From: CAYMSF01 sp964542255 | Lineage (GTDB): Bacteria > Verrucomicrobiota > Lentisphaeria > Victivallales > Victivallaceae | Direction: 5' to 3' | DNA: 14,727 nucleotides | Assembly: GCA_964542255.1 (NCBI GenBank) | Contig: CAZITV010000041.1 | Coordinates: 1-14,727 of the forward strand | Shown here: one piece after another, positions 7,340 through 13,606 of the stretch | How positions within the stretch are numbered: the stretch's first letter is position 1 | How the letters are laid out: every line of letters starts with the position of its first letter | Program-made: the position numbers and the translations under genes | Notes under the pieces: generated by a model | What the model was told of the DNA's origin: nothing | Seen by the model: only the letters and a program-made list of their open reading frames with translations | The model's database searches: none

Positions 7340-7810
7340 ATGGCGGATGATAAAGTCATGGCGACGGCGCTGCGGATTTTGACGCGGCGGGCGCATAGCG
7401 TCAATGAACTGCGCCGGAAATTATTCGATAAAGGATTTTCTGCCGCGGCAGTAAATCAGGCAGTGTCAGAATGTTTGCGGCTGCGTTTCCTGGATGATCA
7501 ACAGGTCGCTGAAAATTATCTGGCGGAACTGCGGCAGCGCGGCTGCGGTAACTTTAAAATAAAAATGATGATGCGCAAAAAAGGCATTCAAGACGAAATC
7601 ACCGCGGCATTGATTGATAGCGGCGCTAACTGTGAATTGGATTACGCCGAACAGTGCTTCAAACAAAAACTGAAGAGCCTGCAGCGTGAAACCGACCCGG
7701 TTAAAGTACGCGAAAAGGTGTTCCGTTTTATGCTGGGGCGCGGATTTAACGCTGATACTGTGACTAAACTGTGGGCAGAACTTAAAGCAGCAGCAGCAAC
7801 AGAGGAATAG
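7340..7810 (+). CDS. recX: Regulatory protein RecX
   Basis: RecX is a small all-helical protein that binds within RecA filaments and modulates (usually inhibits) RecA activity. With the ATG at 7340 the product is 156 residues, the usual family size. Family features are ALRILTRRAHSVNELRRKL at the N terminus, the following GF turn, RFLDDQQVAENYL at about 49-61, a KKGI turn, and a third helical repeat ending in MLGRGFNADTVTKLW. Upstream bases give only a modest ribosome site (GGGAAA). A longer GTG start at 7226 was rejected because its extra 38 residues do not fit the family and it begins upstream of the promoter. recA is not in the window, so recX is separated from its usual partner. Its last 29 bases overlap the 3' end of the permease gene on the other strand. 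Confidence 0.92.
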   Translation: MADDKVMATALRILTRRAHSVNELRRKLFDKGFSAAAVNQAVSECLRLRFLDDQQVAENYLAELRQRGCGNFKIKMMMRKKGIQDEITAALIDSGANCELDYAEQCFKQKLKSLQRETDPVKVREKVFRFMLGRGFNADTVTKLWAELKAAAATEE

Positions 7811-8693
7811 TCACCGCGGACGCGATGGTGGTAAATATTATTGCCTGTCCCGCAAATTCAGGCGAACCGCCAAACCGCCTGGTGATGACTGAAGAGCTGG
7901 CAGAAACCGGCATCGCCGCGACGACAAATGCAACTTTATAGACAGCTTCCGGCAGCGGCAAAAGTTTGAGAATGCCGATAATGCACAATGGCAGAATTAC
8001 CAGCCGGACAACGGTCATGTAAAACATATCCCATTTGTCCTTGAATACGTATGCTGTTGTGTAAATCGATGCCCCAATCAGCATTAATATCAACGGCACT
8101 GAGCAATTGCCAAGTTTATTAAAGATGTTCAGACAGATATCCGGTACCGGGATATGACAGAAACACAGCAGCAGCGCCAGTGCGACTGCCAGCTGATTGA
8201 TGCCGAAAATATTTTTTACCGCGCGGTTCCAGTCGCCGCCGGCGAGTAGTGCAATGCCGATTGTCCACAGACCGACCGTCGAGCCAATATTCATCAGCAG
8301 GAGCAGCGGAATATAGCTGTCACCCCACAAATTGTTAATTACAATATACGGCAGAAACAAGTAATTATTGATTGCGCAAAGATGGCGGAATGTCGCCACT
8401 TTAGCACTTGAACGGTTTTTTAAGCCGTATTGGAGCACGAAACCGGCTGCGCCGCCGAATACCATAAAACTTATTCCAAGCACCGGCATTAGCCATAATT
8501 CGTTGAGCTGTTCCGGTTTGAAATTGCGGGTGATTGAGTCGAAAATCAGCATGGGGAACAGAATGTCAATAATAATACGGCTGAGTTTGGCAATGTCGCC
8601 TTCTTCAAGCATTTTTAAACGCACAATGATTGCGCCAACAGCAAACATGCCGAATGTTTCAACGATAGCTTGAATGACTTTTATGGTGACCAT
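7782..8693 (-). CDS. AEC-family (auxin efflux carrier-like) membrane permease
   Basis: The 303-residue product is a polytopic inner-membrane protein. I count about ten hydrophobic segments, near 4-25, 36-54, 67-90, 104-121, 127-151, 164-180, 197-216, 226-245, 252-268 and 282-303, in the 5+5 pattern of the AEC transporter family. Characteristic spots are the first loop IVRLKMLEEGDIAKLSR, the LFPMLIF helix, the MNIGSTVGLW segment and the late AAMPVSASSSVI segment. Bacterial members export or import organic acids and similar small molecules; the substrate here is unknown. The ATG at 8691-8693 is 6 bases after the uvrA stop, with no clear ribosome site of its own, so translation is probably coupled to uvrA. 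The tail is six leucines encoded in the 29 bases shared antisense with recX. Confidence 0.88.
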   Translation of the reverse strand: MVTIKVIQAIVETFGMFAVGAIIVRLKMLEEGDIAKLSRIIIDILFPMLIFDSITRNFKPEQLNELWLMPVLGISFMVFGGAAGFVLQYGLKNRSSAKVATFRHLCAINNYLFLPYIVINNLWGDSYIPLLLLMNIGSTVGLWTIGIALLAGGDWNRAVKNIFGINQLAVALALLLCFCHIPVPDICLNIFNKLGNCSVPLILMLIGASIYTTAYVFKDKWDMFYMTVVRLVILPLCIIGILKLLPLPEAVYKVAFVVAAMPVSASSSVITRRFGGSPEFAGQAIIFTTIASAVTIPLLLLLL

Positions 8694-8699
8694 AATTGA

Positions 8700-11546
8700 T
8701 TACTTTTTGAGATATGTTTTTAAATATTTACCAGTATAAGATTTTTTACATGCGGCAATTTTTTCGGGTGTACCGGCGGCAATCAGATAGCCGCCGTTAT
8801 CGCCGCCTTCCGGACCAAGGTCAATAATATGGTCGGAAACTTTGATAACATCGAGATTGTGTTCAATGACCAGTACCGTATTTCCCAAGTCGCGCAACTT
8901 TATCAGCACCGTCAGTAGCTGCTGAATGTCAGCGAGGTGCAGGCCGGTCGTTGGTTCATCTAAAATGTATAATGTATGCCCGCGGGGTATCTTGGATAGT
9001 TCGGTGGCCAATTTTACGCGCTGAGCCTCACCACCGGAAAGTGTGGTTGCCGGTTGACCCATGTGCACATAACCCAGTCCCACTTCCTGCAGGGTTTTTA
9101 ATTTGCGGTACAACTGCGGATGCGCGCCAAAAAAGTCTGCCGCCTCATCAACCGTCATATCCAGCACATCGGCAATATTCTTTTTTTTGTAGAAAACCGT
9201 AAGCGTTTCGCGGTTAAACCGTTTTCCCGCGCAGGCGGAACATTGTACATAAACATCAGAAAGAAACTGCATTTCAATTTTTTTGATGCCATCGCCCTGA
9301 CATTCCTCACAGCGTCCGCCTTTGACATTAAAGCTGAATCGTCCCGGTTTATAACCGCGGATTTTTGATTCAGGTAATTCCGAGTAAATATTTCGGATAA
9401 TACCATAGGCATCGGTATAAGTGGCAGGATTGGAGCGCGGTGTCCGCCCGATTGGACTCTGGTCAATGACGATTGATTTATCAATATATTTTAGTCCTGA
9501 TATTTCGCGGCATTTACCAGGAATTTCATCTCCAATTTTGAAATGGCGGTTTAACGACTTCATCAGCACTTCATTTATCAGTGAACTTTTTCCGGAGCCG
9601 GAAACGCCGGTAATACAGCAAAATGTCCCCAGCGGAATGGTAACATTAATATCTTTTAGATTATTATGAGAGGCGCCGGCAATAACTATTCTATTACCGT
9701 TGCCGCTCAAACGCTGCTCCGGTACCTGAATCCGTCTGGTGCCGTTCATAAACGCCGCGGTTTGTGATGCTTTAGAGCTAAGAATTTCCGCCGGAGAACC
9801 ACTGGCGACAACGTGACCGCCTGCCGCGCCTGCGCCTGGCCCTAAGTCAACAACATGGTCCGCTCGTCTGATGGTGTCGAGGTCGTGCTCAACGACAATT
9901 ACGGTATTGCCAATGTCGCGGAGTCTTTCAAGAGTGTTCAGCAATCTGTCGTTATCGCGCTGATGCAGGCCGATGCTGGGTTCGTCAAGGATATAGAGTA
10001 CTCCAACTAAACCGCAGCCCAACTGCGTTGCCAGGCGGATGCGTTGCGCTTCGCCGCCGGACAAGGTGCCGCTTTCTCTGTCAAGAGTCAAATAATTCAG
10101 TCCTACATCGTTAAGGAATCCCAGCCGTGCGGAAATTTCCCGCAGGACTTCGCCGGCAATCACGGTTTCTTCTTCATTAAGTTTTAGATTTGCGGCAAAT
10201 TTAATTGCCTGATCTACCGACATCATATTGAATTGATTAATATTGATGCCGTTGACGGTAACTGCCAGACTAACTGGATTCAATCTGGCGCCGCGGCAAT
10301 CCGGACAAGGACGGCGGCTCATATAACTGCGTAACCGCTCACGGACAGACTCGCTTTCTGTCTCACTGACACGCCGTTGTAAATTTGCTAAAATACCCTC
10401 AAATGGCTTTGACCATTGCAATTTTCTGCCGCGGATATAGTAATCAAATTCCAAGTTTTTATCACCGCTGCCGTAAATTAACGTCTTCTTGATATCTGCC
10501 GGAATATCACGAAACGGTATAGTCAGCATATCCGGACAGTCACTCGATTCGGCTAGTTTTCGCAGCAGCATATTATAGTAAATAATTAAGCGCCGCGGTC
10601 CGCGCCGCCAGCCGGGAATAGCACCATTCTTAATGGAAATTGAATCATCTGGTACTGCCAGCGCCGGATCCATGATTAACTGTGTACCCAACCCGTGACA
10701 GGTAGGGCAGGCGCCGTAGGGACTGTTGAATGAGAAATTGCGCGGCGCCAGTTGGCCGAAACTCAAGGCGCATTTTAAGCAGGCGAGGTGTTCGCTGGCA
10801 GTTTCCTCCTGCCATTGTCCAGAATCTGTCTCCAGCAGCAATGTTACAATGCCGCCGCCCTGTTTTAACGCGGTTTCGATGGAATCAGCCAGTCTGACTG
10901 ATTCCAAATTGCCGGTATGCAGCCGGTCAACCACCGCTTCAATTGTATGACGTTTATTTTTATCCAGTTTCGGTATTTCATCTTCCGATTGATAAAATGT
11001 CCCATCCAGTCTGATGCGGACAAAACCATCATTCCAGATTTTCTCAATGATATCACGATGTTCACCTTTGCGGCCGCTAACATATGGCGATAGAATAATT
11101 AATTTTCGGCCACCAGGGTAGCCAAGCACTTTGTCACAGATTGTTTGCGCGGATTGCGGGTGTAGTTCCGCACCGCATTCCGGACAATGCGGAATGCCAA
11201 CATGAGCATACAGTAAACGCAAATAATCATAAATTTCGGTTGTCGTGGCAACCGTCGAACGCGGATTAGCGCCGGCAGAACGCTGTTCAATGGCTATTGC
11301 TGGCGACAGGCCTTCAATGTGGTCAACTTTAGGTTTTTGCAAACGGTCGAGAAATTGCCTGGCGTAGGCGGAAAGGCTTTCAACGTAGCGCCGTTGACCT
11401 TCAGCATAAAGAGTATCAAACGCCAGTGAGGACTTGCCGGAACCGCTTAATCCGGTGATTACTGTGAGCTTATTGCGCGGAATTTCGACGTCAATATTTT
11501 TTAGATTGTGCTGCGCTGCGCCTTTAATAATAATGTTTTTATACAT
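8700..11546 (-). CDS. uvrA: Excinuclease ABC subunit A (UvrA)
   Basis: UvrA is the damage-recognition ATPase of nucleotide excision repair; it loads UvrB at bulky lesions. The 948-residue chain has both ABC modules. Module one has Walker A GLSGSGKSS (32-40), signature SGGEAQR (496-502) and Walker B LYILDEP (517-523). Module two has Walker A GVSGSGKSS (647-655), signature SGGEAQR (837-843) and Walker B LYILDEP (859-865). Both zinc sites are intact: C256/C259/C280/C283 and C746/C749/C769/C772. I chose the ATG at 11544-11546 because AAGG lies 6 bases upstream and the conserved start (IIIKGAAQHNL) follows at once. A TTG at 11591 would add 15 residues and has no support. It sits between prfA and the permease gene on the same strand. 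No SOS box was recognised. Confidence 0.98.
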   Translation of the reverse strand: MYKNIIIKGAAQHNLKNIDVEIPRNKLTVITGLSGSGKSSLAFDTLYAEGQRRYVESLSAYARQFLDRLQKPKVDHIEGLSPAIAIEQRSAGANPRSTVATTTEIYDYLRLLYAHVGIPHCPECGAELHPQSAQTICDKVLGYPGGRKLIILSPYVSGRKGEHRDIIEKIWNDGFVRIRLDGTFYQSEDEIPKLDKNKRHTIEAVVDRLHTGNLESVRLADSIETALKQGGGIVTLLLETDSGQWQEETASEHLACLKCALSFGQLAPRNFSFNSPYGACPTCHGLGTQLIMDPALAVPDDSISIKNGAIPGWRRGPRRLIIYYNMLLRKLAESSDCPDMLTIPFRDIPADIKKTLIYGSGDKNLEFDYYIRGRKLQWSKPFEGILANLQRRVSETESESVRERLRSYMSRRPCPDCRGARLNPVSLAVTVNGININQFNMMSVDQAIKFAANLKLNEEETVIAGEVLREISARLGFLNDVGLNYLTLDRESGTLSGGEAQRIRLATQLGCGLVGVLYILDEPSIGLHQRDNDRLLNTLERLRDIGNTVIVVEHDLDTIRRADHVVDLGPGAGAAGGHVVASGSPAEILSSKASQTAAFMNGTRRIQVPEQRLSGNGNRIVIAGASHNNLKDINVTIPLGTFCCITGVSGSGKSSLINEVLMKSLNRHFKIGDEIPGKCREISGLKYIDKSIVIDQSPIGRTPRSNPATYTDAYGIIRNIYSELPESKIRGYKPGRFSFNVKGGRCEECQGDGIKKIEMQFLSDVYVQCSACAGKRFNRETLTVFYKKKNIADVLDMTVDEAADFFGAHPQLYRKLKTLQEVGLGYVHMGQPATTLSGGEAQRVKLATELSKIPRGHTLYILDEPTTGLHLADIQQLLTVLIKLRDLGNTVLVIEHNLDVIKVSDHIIDLGPEGGDNGGYLIAAGTPEKIAACKKSYTGKYLKTYLKK

Positions 11547-11668
11547 TTTACGCCTTACTGACAAATCTGTTAATGATATTTCCCAAAGCAAAACAATTTT
11601 TTAGTTAACGCGGCATCCTTAATCTTCCTCGACATAAACTCAAGCAAATATGCTGCTGAAATCAGCAG
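11547..11668 (-). other. prfA-uvrA spacer with a hairpin and a tiny open frame
   Basis: This is a 122-base spacer. At 11652-11669, overlapping the prfA stop, an 8-bp inverted repeat (GCTGCTGA/TCAGCAGC, 2-base centre) can form a hairpin. It lacks a following T-tract and so is not a standard terminator. A 21-codon frame on the minus strand (ATG at 11635, stop at 11570-11572) encodes a basic peptide beginning MSRKIKDAALTKK. It has no clear ribosome site and may be chance. No good promoter for uvrA was found here. Confidence 0.4.
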
Positions 11669-12763
11669 CTATGACTGGAAATTCTGTAATGTGCTGAGCT
11701 GCTTTTCACTGTCCGCGTGAATAACCGCTTCCATTAATGGTCCAAGCTCACCCTCCATCATTCCTGGAAGATTGAATACTGAAACTCCGTAACGATGGTC
11801 GGTAATTCGATTTTGTGGAAAATTGTAGGTGCGGATACGCTCACTGCGGTCGCCAGTGCCGATTTGCGCCCGTTTATCGGCAGCGTGTTTTGCCGCTTCT
11901 TCCTGCTGCTGCCGTTCCAATAGCCTGGCGCGCAGAATACGCATCGCAATTTCTTTGTTGCGGTGCTGGGATTTTTCCTGCTGGCTGGCAACCGCCAATC
12001 CGGTAGGCAGATGGGTTACCCGCACTGCCGAGTCGGTGGTATTAACGCATTGCCCGCCAGGACCGGAAGAGCGATAGACATCAATGCGCAAATCTTCGGC
12101 GCGAATTTCAATTTCAACTTCTTCTGCTTCCGGCATCACCGCGACAGTAATTGTTGATGTATGAATTCTGCCGCCTGATTCTGTTGTTGGAACCCTCTGT
12201 ACACGGTGTACTCCGCATTCATATTTCATACAGGTAAAAGCATCAGTGCCGGTCAGCGAAAACGCCACGCTTTTGATGCCGCCTAAGTCACTGGGACTCA
12301 TATCCAGCAGCTCCATCTTCCAGCGTTTTTGTTCGGCAAATCTTGAATATGCACGAAATAATTCGCCGGCAAACAGCGAGGCCTCTTCGCCGCCGGCAGC
12401 GGGGCGGATTTCCACAATTACATTTCGTGATTCGTTTTGGTCTGGGGGCAGCAATGCAAGCCGTACTGCTGATTCGATGCTGGCGGCTTCACTTTTTAGG
12501 TTTTCGATATCAGCGATAATTAGTGCTTTCAGGTCGTCATCGGTTTCGCAGTTGAGCAGTTCGGTATTGTCCAGTTGTTCGCGCAGAATAATGTTCCAGC
12601 GCTCGTAATTTTTGAATAAACCGGTAAGTTTTTGGTGTTCCCTGGAGATTGCTTTCATCTCGGCAGGTTTGGTATAAATAACGGGGTCAGCTAACCTTTG
12701 TTCTAATTCAAGGTTACGTTTTTTAAGTGATTCAATGCAATGGCAGATGTCTTGCGGATTCAT
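11669..12763 (-). CDS. prfA: Peptide chain release factor 1
   Basis: RF1 ends translation at UAA and UAG codons. The 364-residue length is normal. The peptidyl-tRNA hydrolysis motif GGQ is at 236-238 in RSSGPGGQCVNTTDSAVR. The stop-codon reading site is of the RF1 type, PTT at 192-194 (PxT), in the conserved RVQRVPTTESGGRIHTST. An N-terminal coiled region (about 1-105) precedes the core. The ATG at 12761-12763 has a modest AGG 6 bases upstream, directly after the T-tract of the rpmE terminator. The usual downstream partner prmC, which methylates the GGQ glutamine, is not here; uvrA follows instead. Expression would need read-through of the terminator or a promoter I did not identify. Confidence 0.97.
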   Translation of the reverse strand: MNPQDICHCIESLKKRNLELEQRLADPVIYTKPAEMKAISREHQKLTGLFKNYERWNIILREQLDNTELLNCETDDDLKALIIADIENLKSEAASIESAVRLALLPPDQNESRNVIVEIRPAAGGEEASLFAGELFRAYSRFAEQKRWKMELLDMSPSDLGGIKSVAFSLTGTDAFTCMKYECGVHRVQRVPTTESGGRIHTSTITVAVMPEAEEVEIEIRAEDLRIDVYRSSGPGGQCVNTTDSAVRVTHLPTGLAVASQQEKSQHRNKEIAMRILRARLLERQQQEEAAKHAADKRAQIGTGDRSERIRTYNFPQNRITDHRYGVSVFNLPGMMEGELGPLMEAVIHADSEKQLSTLQNFQS

Positions 12764-12774
12764 CTTTAACCTGC

Positions 12775-12820
12775 AAAAATAGAAAACTGCCGCCGGAACA
12801 ATTTTACTCCGGCGGCAGTT
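12775..12820 (-). terminator. Rho-independent terminator after rpmE
   Basis: A perfect 13-bp GC-rich stem (AACTGCCGCCGGA at 12785-12797 paired with 12808-12820) with a 10-base loop is followed, on the minus strand, by TTTTCTATTTTT. It lies 12 bases past the rpmE stop and just upstream of prfA. It should reduce or stop transcription from rpmE into prfA. Confidence 0.85.
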
Positions 12821-12832
12821 ATAAGCATAGGG

Positions 12833-13042
12833 TTATTTTTCAGCCTTGGCACCATAGCGCTGACGGAAACGTTCAACGCGGCCTGCTGTATCAATAAATT
12901 TCTGTTTTCCGGTAAAAAACGGGTGACATTTTGCGCAAATACCGACTCTGGTTTCCGGACGGGTTGATTTGGTGTCCCATACTTCACCACAAGCGCAAAT
13001 TATTTTCGCCGTGTCATACTTGGGATGAATACTTTTTTTCAT
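12833..13042 (-). CDS. rpmE: 50S ribosomal protein L31, zinc-binding form
   Basis: This 69-residue large-subunit ribosomal protein has the four cysteines of the zinc-containing (C+) L31: C16, C18, C36 and C39, in CACGEVW and ICAKCHPFFTG. The start MKKSIHPKY is typical. ATG at 13040-13042 has AAGG about 10 bases upstream, a slightly long spacing. A terminator follows directly. Zinc-containing L31 is in many bacteria replaced by a cysteine-free paralogue when zinc is short; no paralogue is in this window. Confidence 0.97.
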   Translation of the reverse strand: MKKSIHPKYDTAKIICACGEVWDTKSTRPETRVGICAKCHPFFTGKQKFIDTAGRVERFRQRYGAKAEK

Positions 13043-13112
13043 CTTAAACTGACCTTGTGTTAATTTTAAAATTTTGCAATTACAATACGTTATATGTTCA
13101 CAAAAGAGCTAT

Positions 13113-13141
13113 AATATAACACCTCGCATTATCCCTTGCAA
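13113..13141 (-). promoter_or_regulatory. Sigma70-like promoter of rpmE
   Basis: On the minus strand TTGCAA (13136-13141) and TATATT (13113-13118) are exactly 17 bases apart. Transcription would begin near 13106, leaving an AT-rich leader of about 64 bases before the rpmE ATG. Confidence 0.55.
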
Positions 13142-13242
13142 ATTTATTATTTACCTTTTTACTTTAATTTTTTGTCAATGCAGGAGGCAGCAGTTGAAGG
13201 TATGCCCTATATAACTGAAATTCTAAACAAAGTCACGCAAAA

Positions 13243-13298
13243 GCACTTGGGAGAAGCGCGAAGATGTAAAGGTTATTTCTTTACGGCTCCCAAGGTGC
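13243..13298. repeat. Long bulged inverted repeat, possible structured RNA
   Basis: GCAC plus TTGGGAG (13243-13253) pairs with CTCCCAA, a bulged G, and GTGC (13287-13298), giving 11 base pairs. Inside it GTAAAG (13266-13271) and CTTTAC (13279-13284) form a second 6-bp stem around a 7-base loop. No T-tract follows on either strand, so it is not a simple terminator. Confidence 0.55.
13280..13292 (+). repeat. 13-base direct repeat, copy 1
   Basis: TTTACGGCTCCCA occurs here and again at 13488-13500, exactly 208 bases later. In this copy the GCTCCC part is in the right arm of the larger hairpin. Confidence 0.75.
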
Positions 13299-13385
13299 GC
13301 CCACACACGTAGAAACGGATTATGACACACAGAATCTCTCAATATTTGCGAAGTTAACACCATTTGATAAATTATTTTTTTCGTG

Positions 13386-13400
13386 TAGTGTATCACACTA
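13386..13400. repeat. 15-base palindrome, candidate operator
   Basis: TAGTGT, ATC, ACACTA is a perfect 6-bp dyad, with a size and spacing usual for a dimeric repressor site. It lies about 170 bases before the likely -10 box of the lipoprotein gene, rather far for direct repression. Its role is unknown. Confidence 0.45.
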
Positions 13401-13487
13401 GCTAAAATTATATTTGGCGCTCTTTTTGGGGTAATATTGGGCTAGTATGGTCAATATGCTGATTTTTAAAGTCTCTTTTTGATAGAT

Positions 13488-13500
13488 TTTACGGCTCCCA
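13488..13500 (+). repeat. 13-base direct repeat, copy 2
   Basis: This is identical to 13280-13292. Here GCTCCC (13494-13499) can pair with GGGAGC (13507-13512) across a 7-base loop, so both copies are one arm of a hairpin, although the partner arms lie on opposite sides. Confidence 0.75.
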
Positions 13501-13569
13501 GGGCGGGGGAGCGTGTTATAAAAATCCGGATTATAAAGCGGAAATTTAAAAAATATCTTTGAATTTTAC

Positions 13570-13575
13570 TATAAT
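13570..13575 (+). promoter_or_regulatory. Candidate -10 box of the lipoprotein gene
   Basis: A perfect TATAAT sits 31 bases before the ATG, giving a leader of about 25 bases that contains the GGGAG ribosome site at 13596-13600. The -35 region is poor. TTGAAT at 13559-13564 with TACTAT at 13583-13588 (18-base spacer) is an alternative. Confidence 0.45.
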
Positions 13576-13606
13576 GAATTATTACTATAAATTTTGGGAG
13601 TGCTTG

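Larger units (their letters stand above)
13142..13569. other. Gene-free region between the rpmE promoter and the lipoprotein gene
   Basis: About 430 bases are without a recognised gene. It contains a bulged hairpin (13243-13298), a 13-base direct repeat (13280-13292 and 13488-13500), a short GC hairpin (13494-13512) and a 15-base palindrome (13386-13400). A 36-codon plus-strand frame (13202-13312, starting MPYITEILNK) overlaps the first hairpin. AGGAGG at 13182-13187 lies 14 bases before its ATG, too far for a normal start. I do not call it a gene. Confidence 0.5.

Noticed and set aside
11560..11580. Possible SOS-type box near ACAGATTTGT upstream of uvrA
   Set aside because: The spacing and half-sites do not fit CTGT-N8-ACAG or GAAC-N4-GTTC; it is only a weak palindrome.
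11547..11591. TTG start of uvrA at 11591, adding 15 residues
   Set aside because: No ribosome site precedes it, while the ATG at 11546 has AAGG correctly placed and begins at the conserved UvrA N terminus.
13202..13312. 36-codon frame starting MPYITEILNK
   Set aside because: Its AGGAGG is 14 bases from the ATG, the frame overlaps a strong hairpin, and I recognise no family. It may be a chance frame or a remnant.
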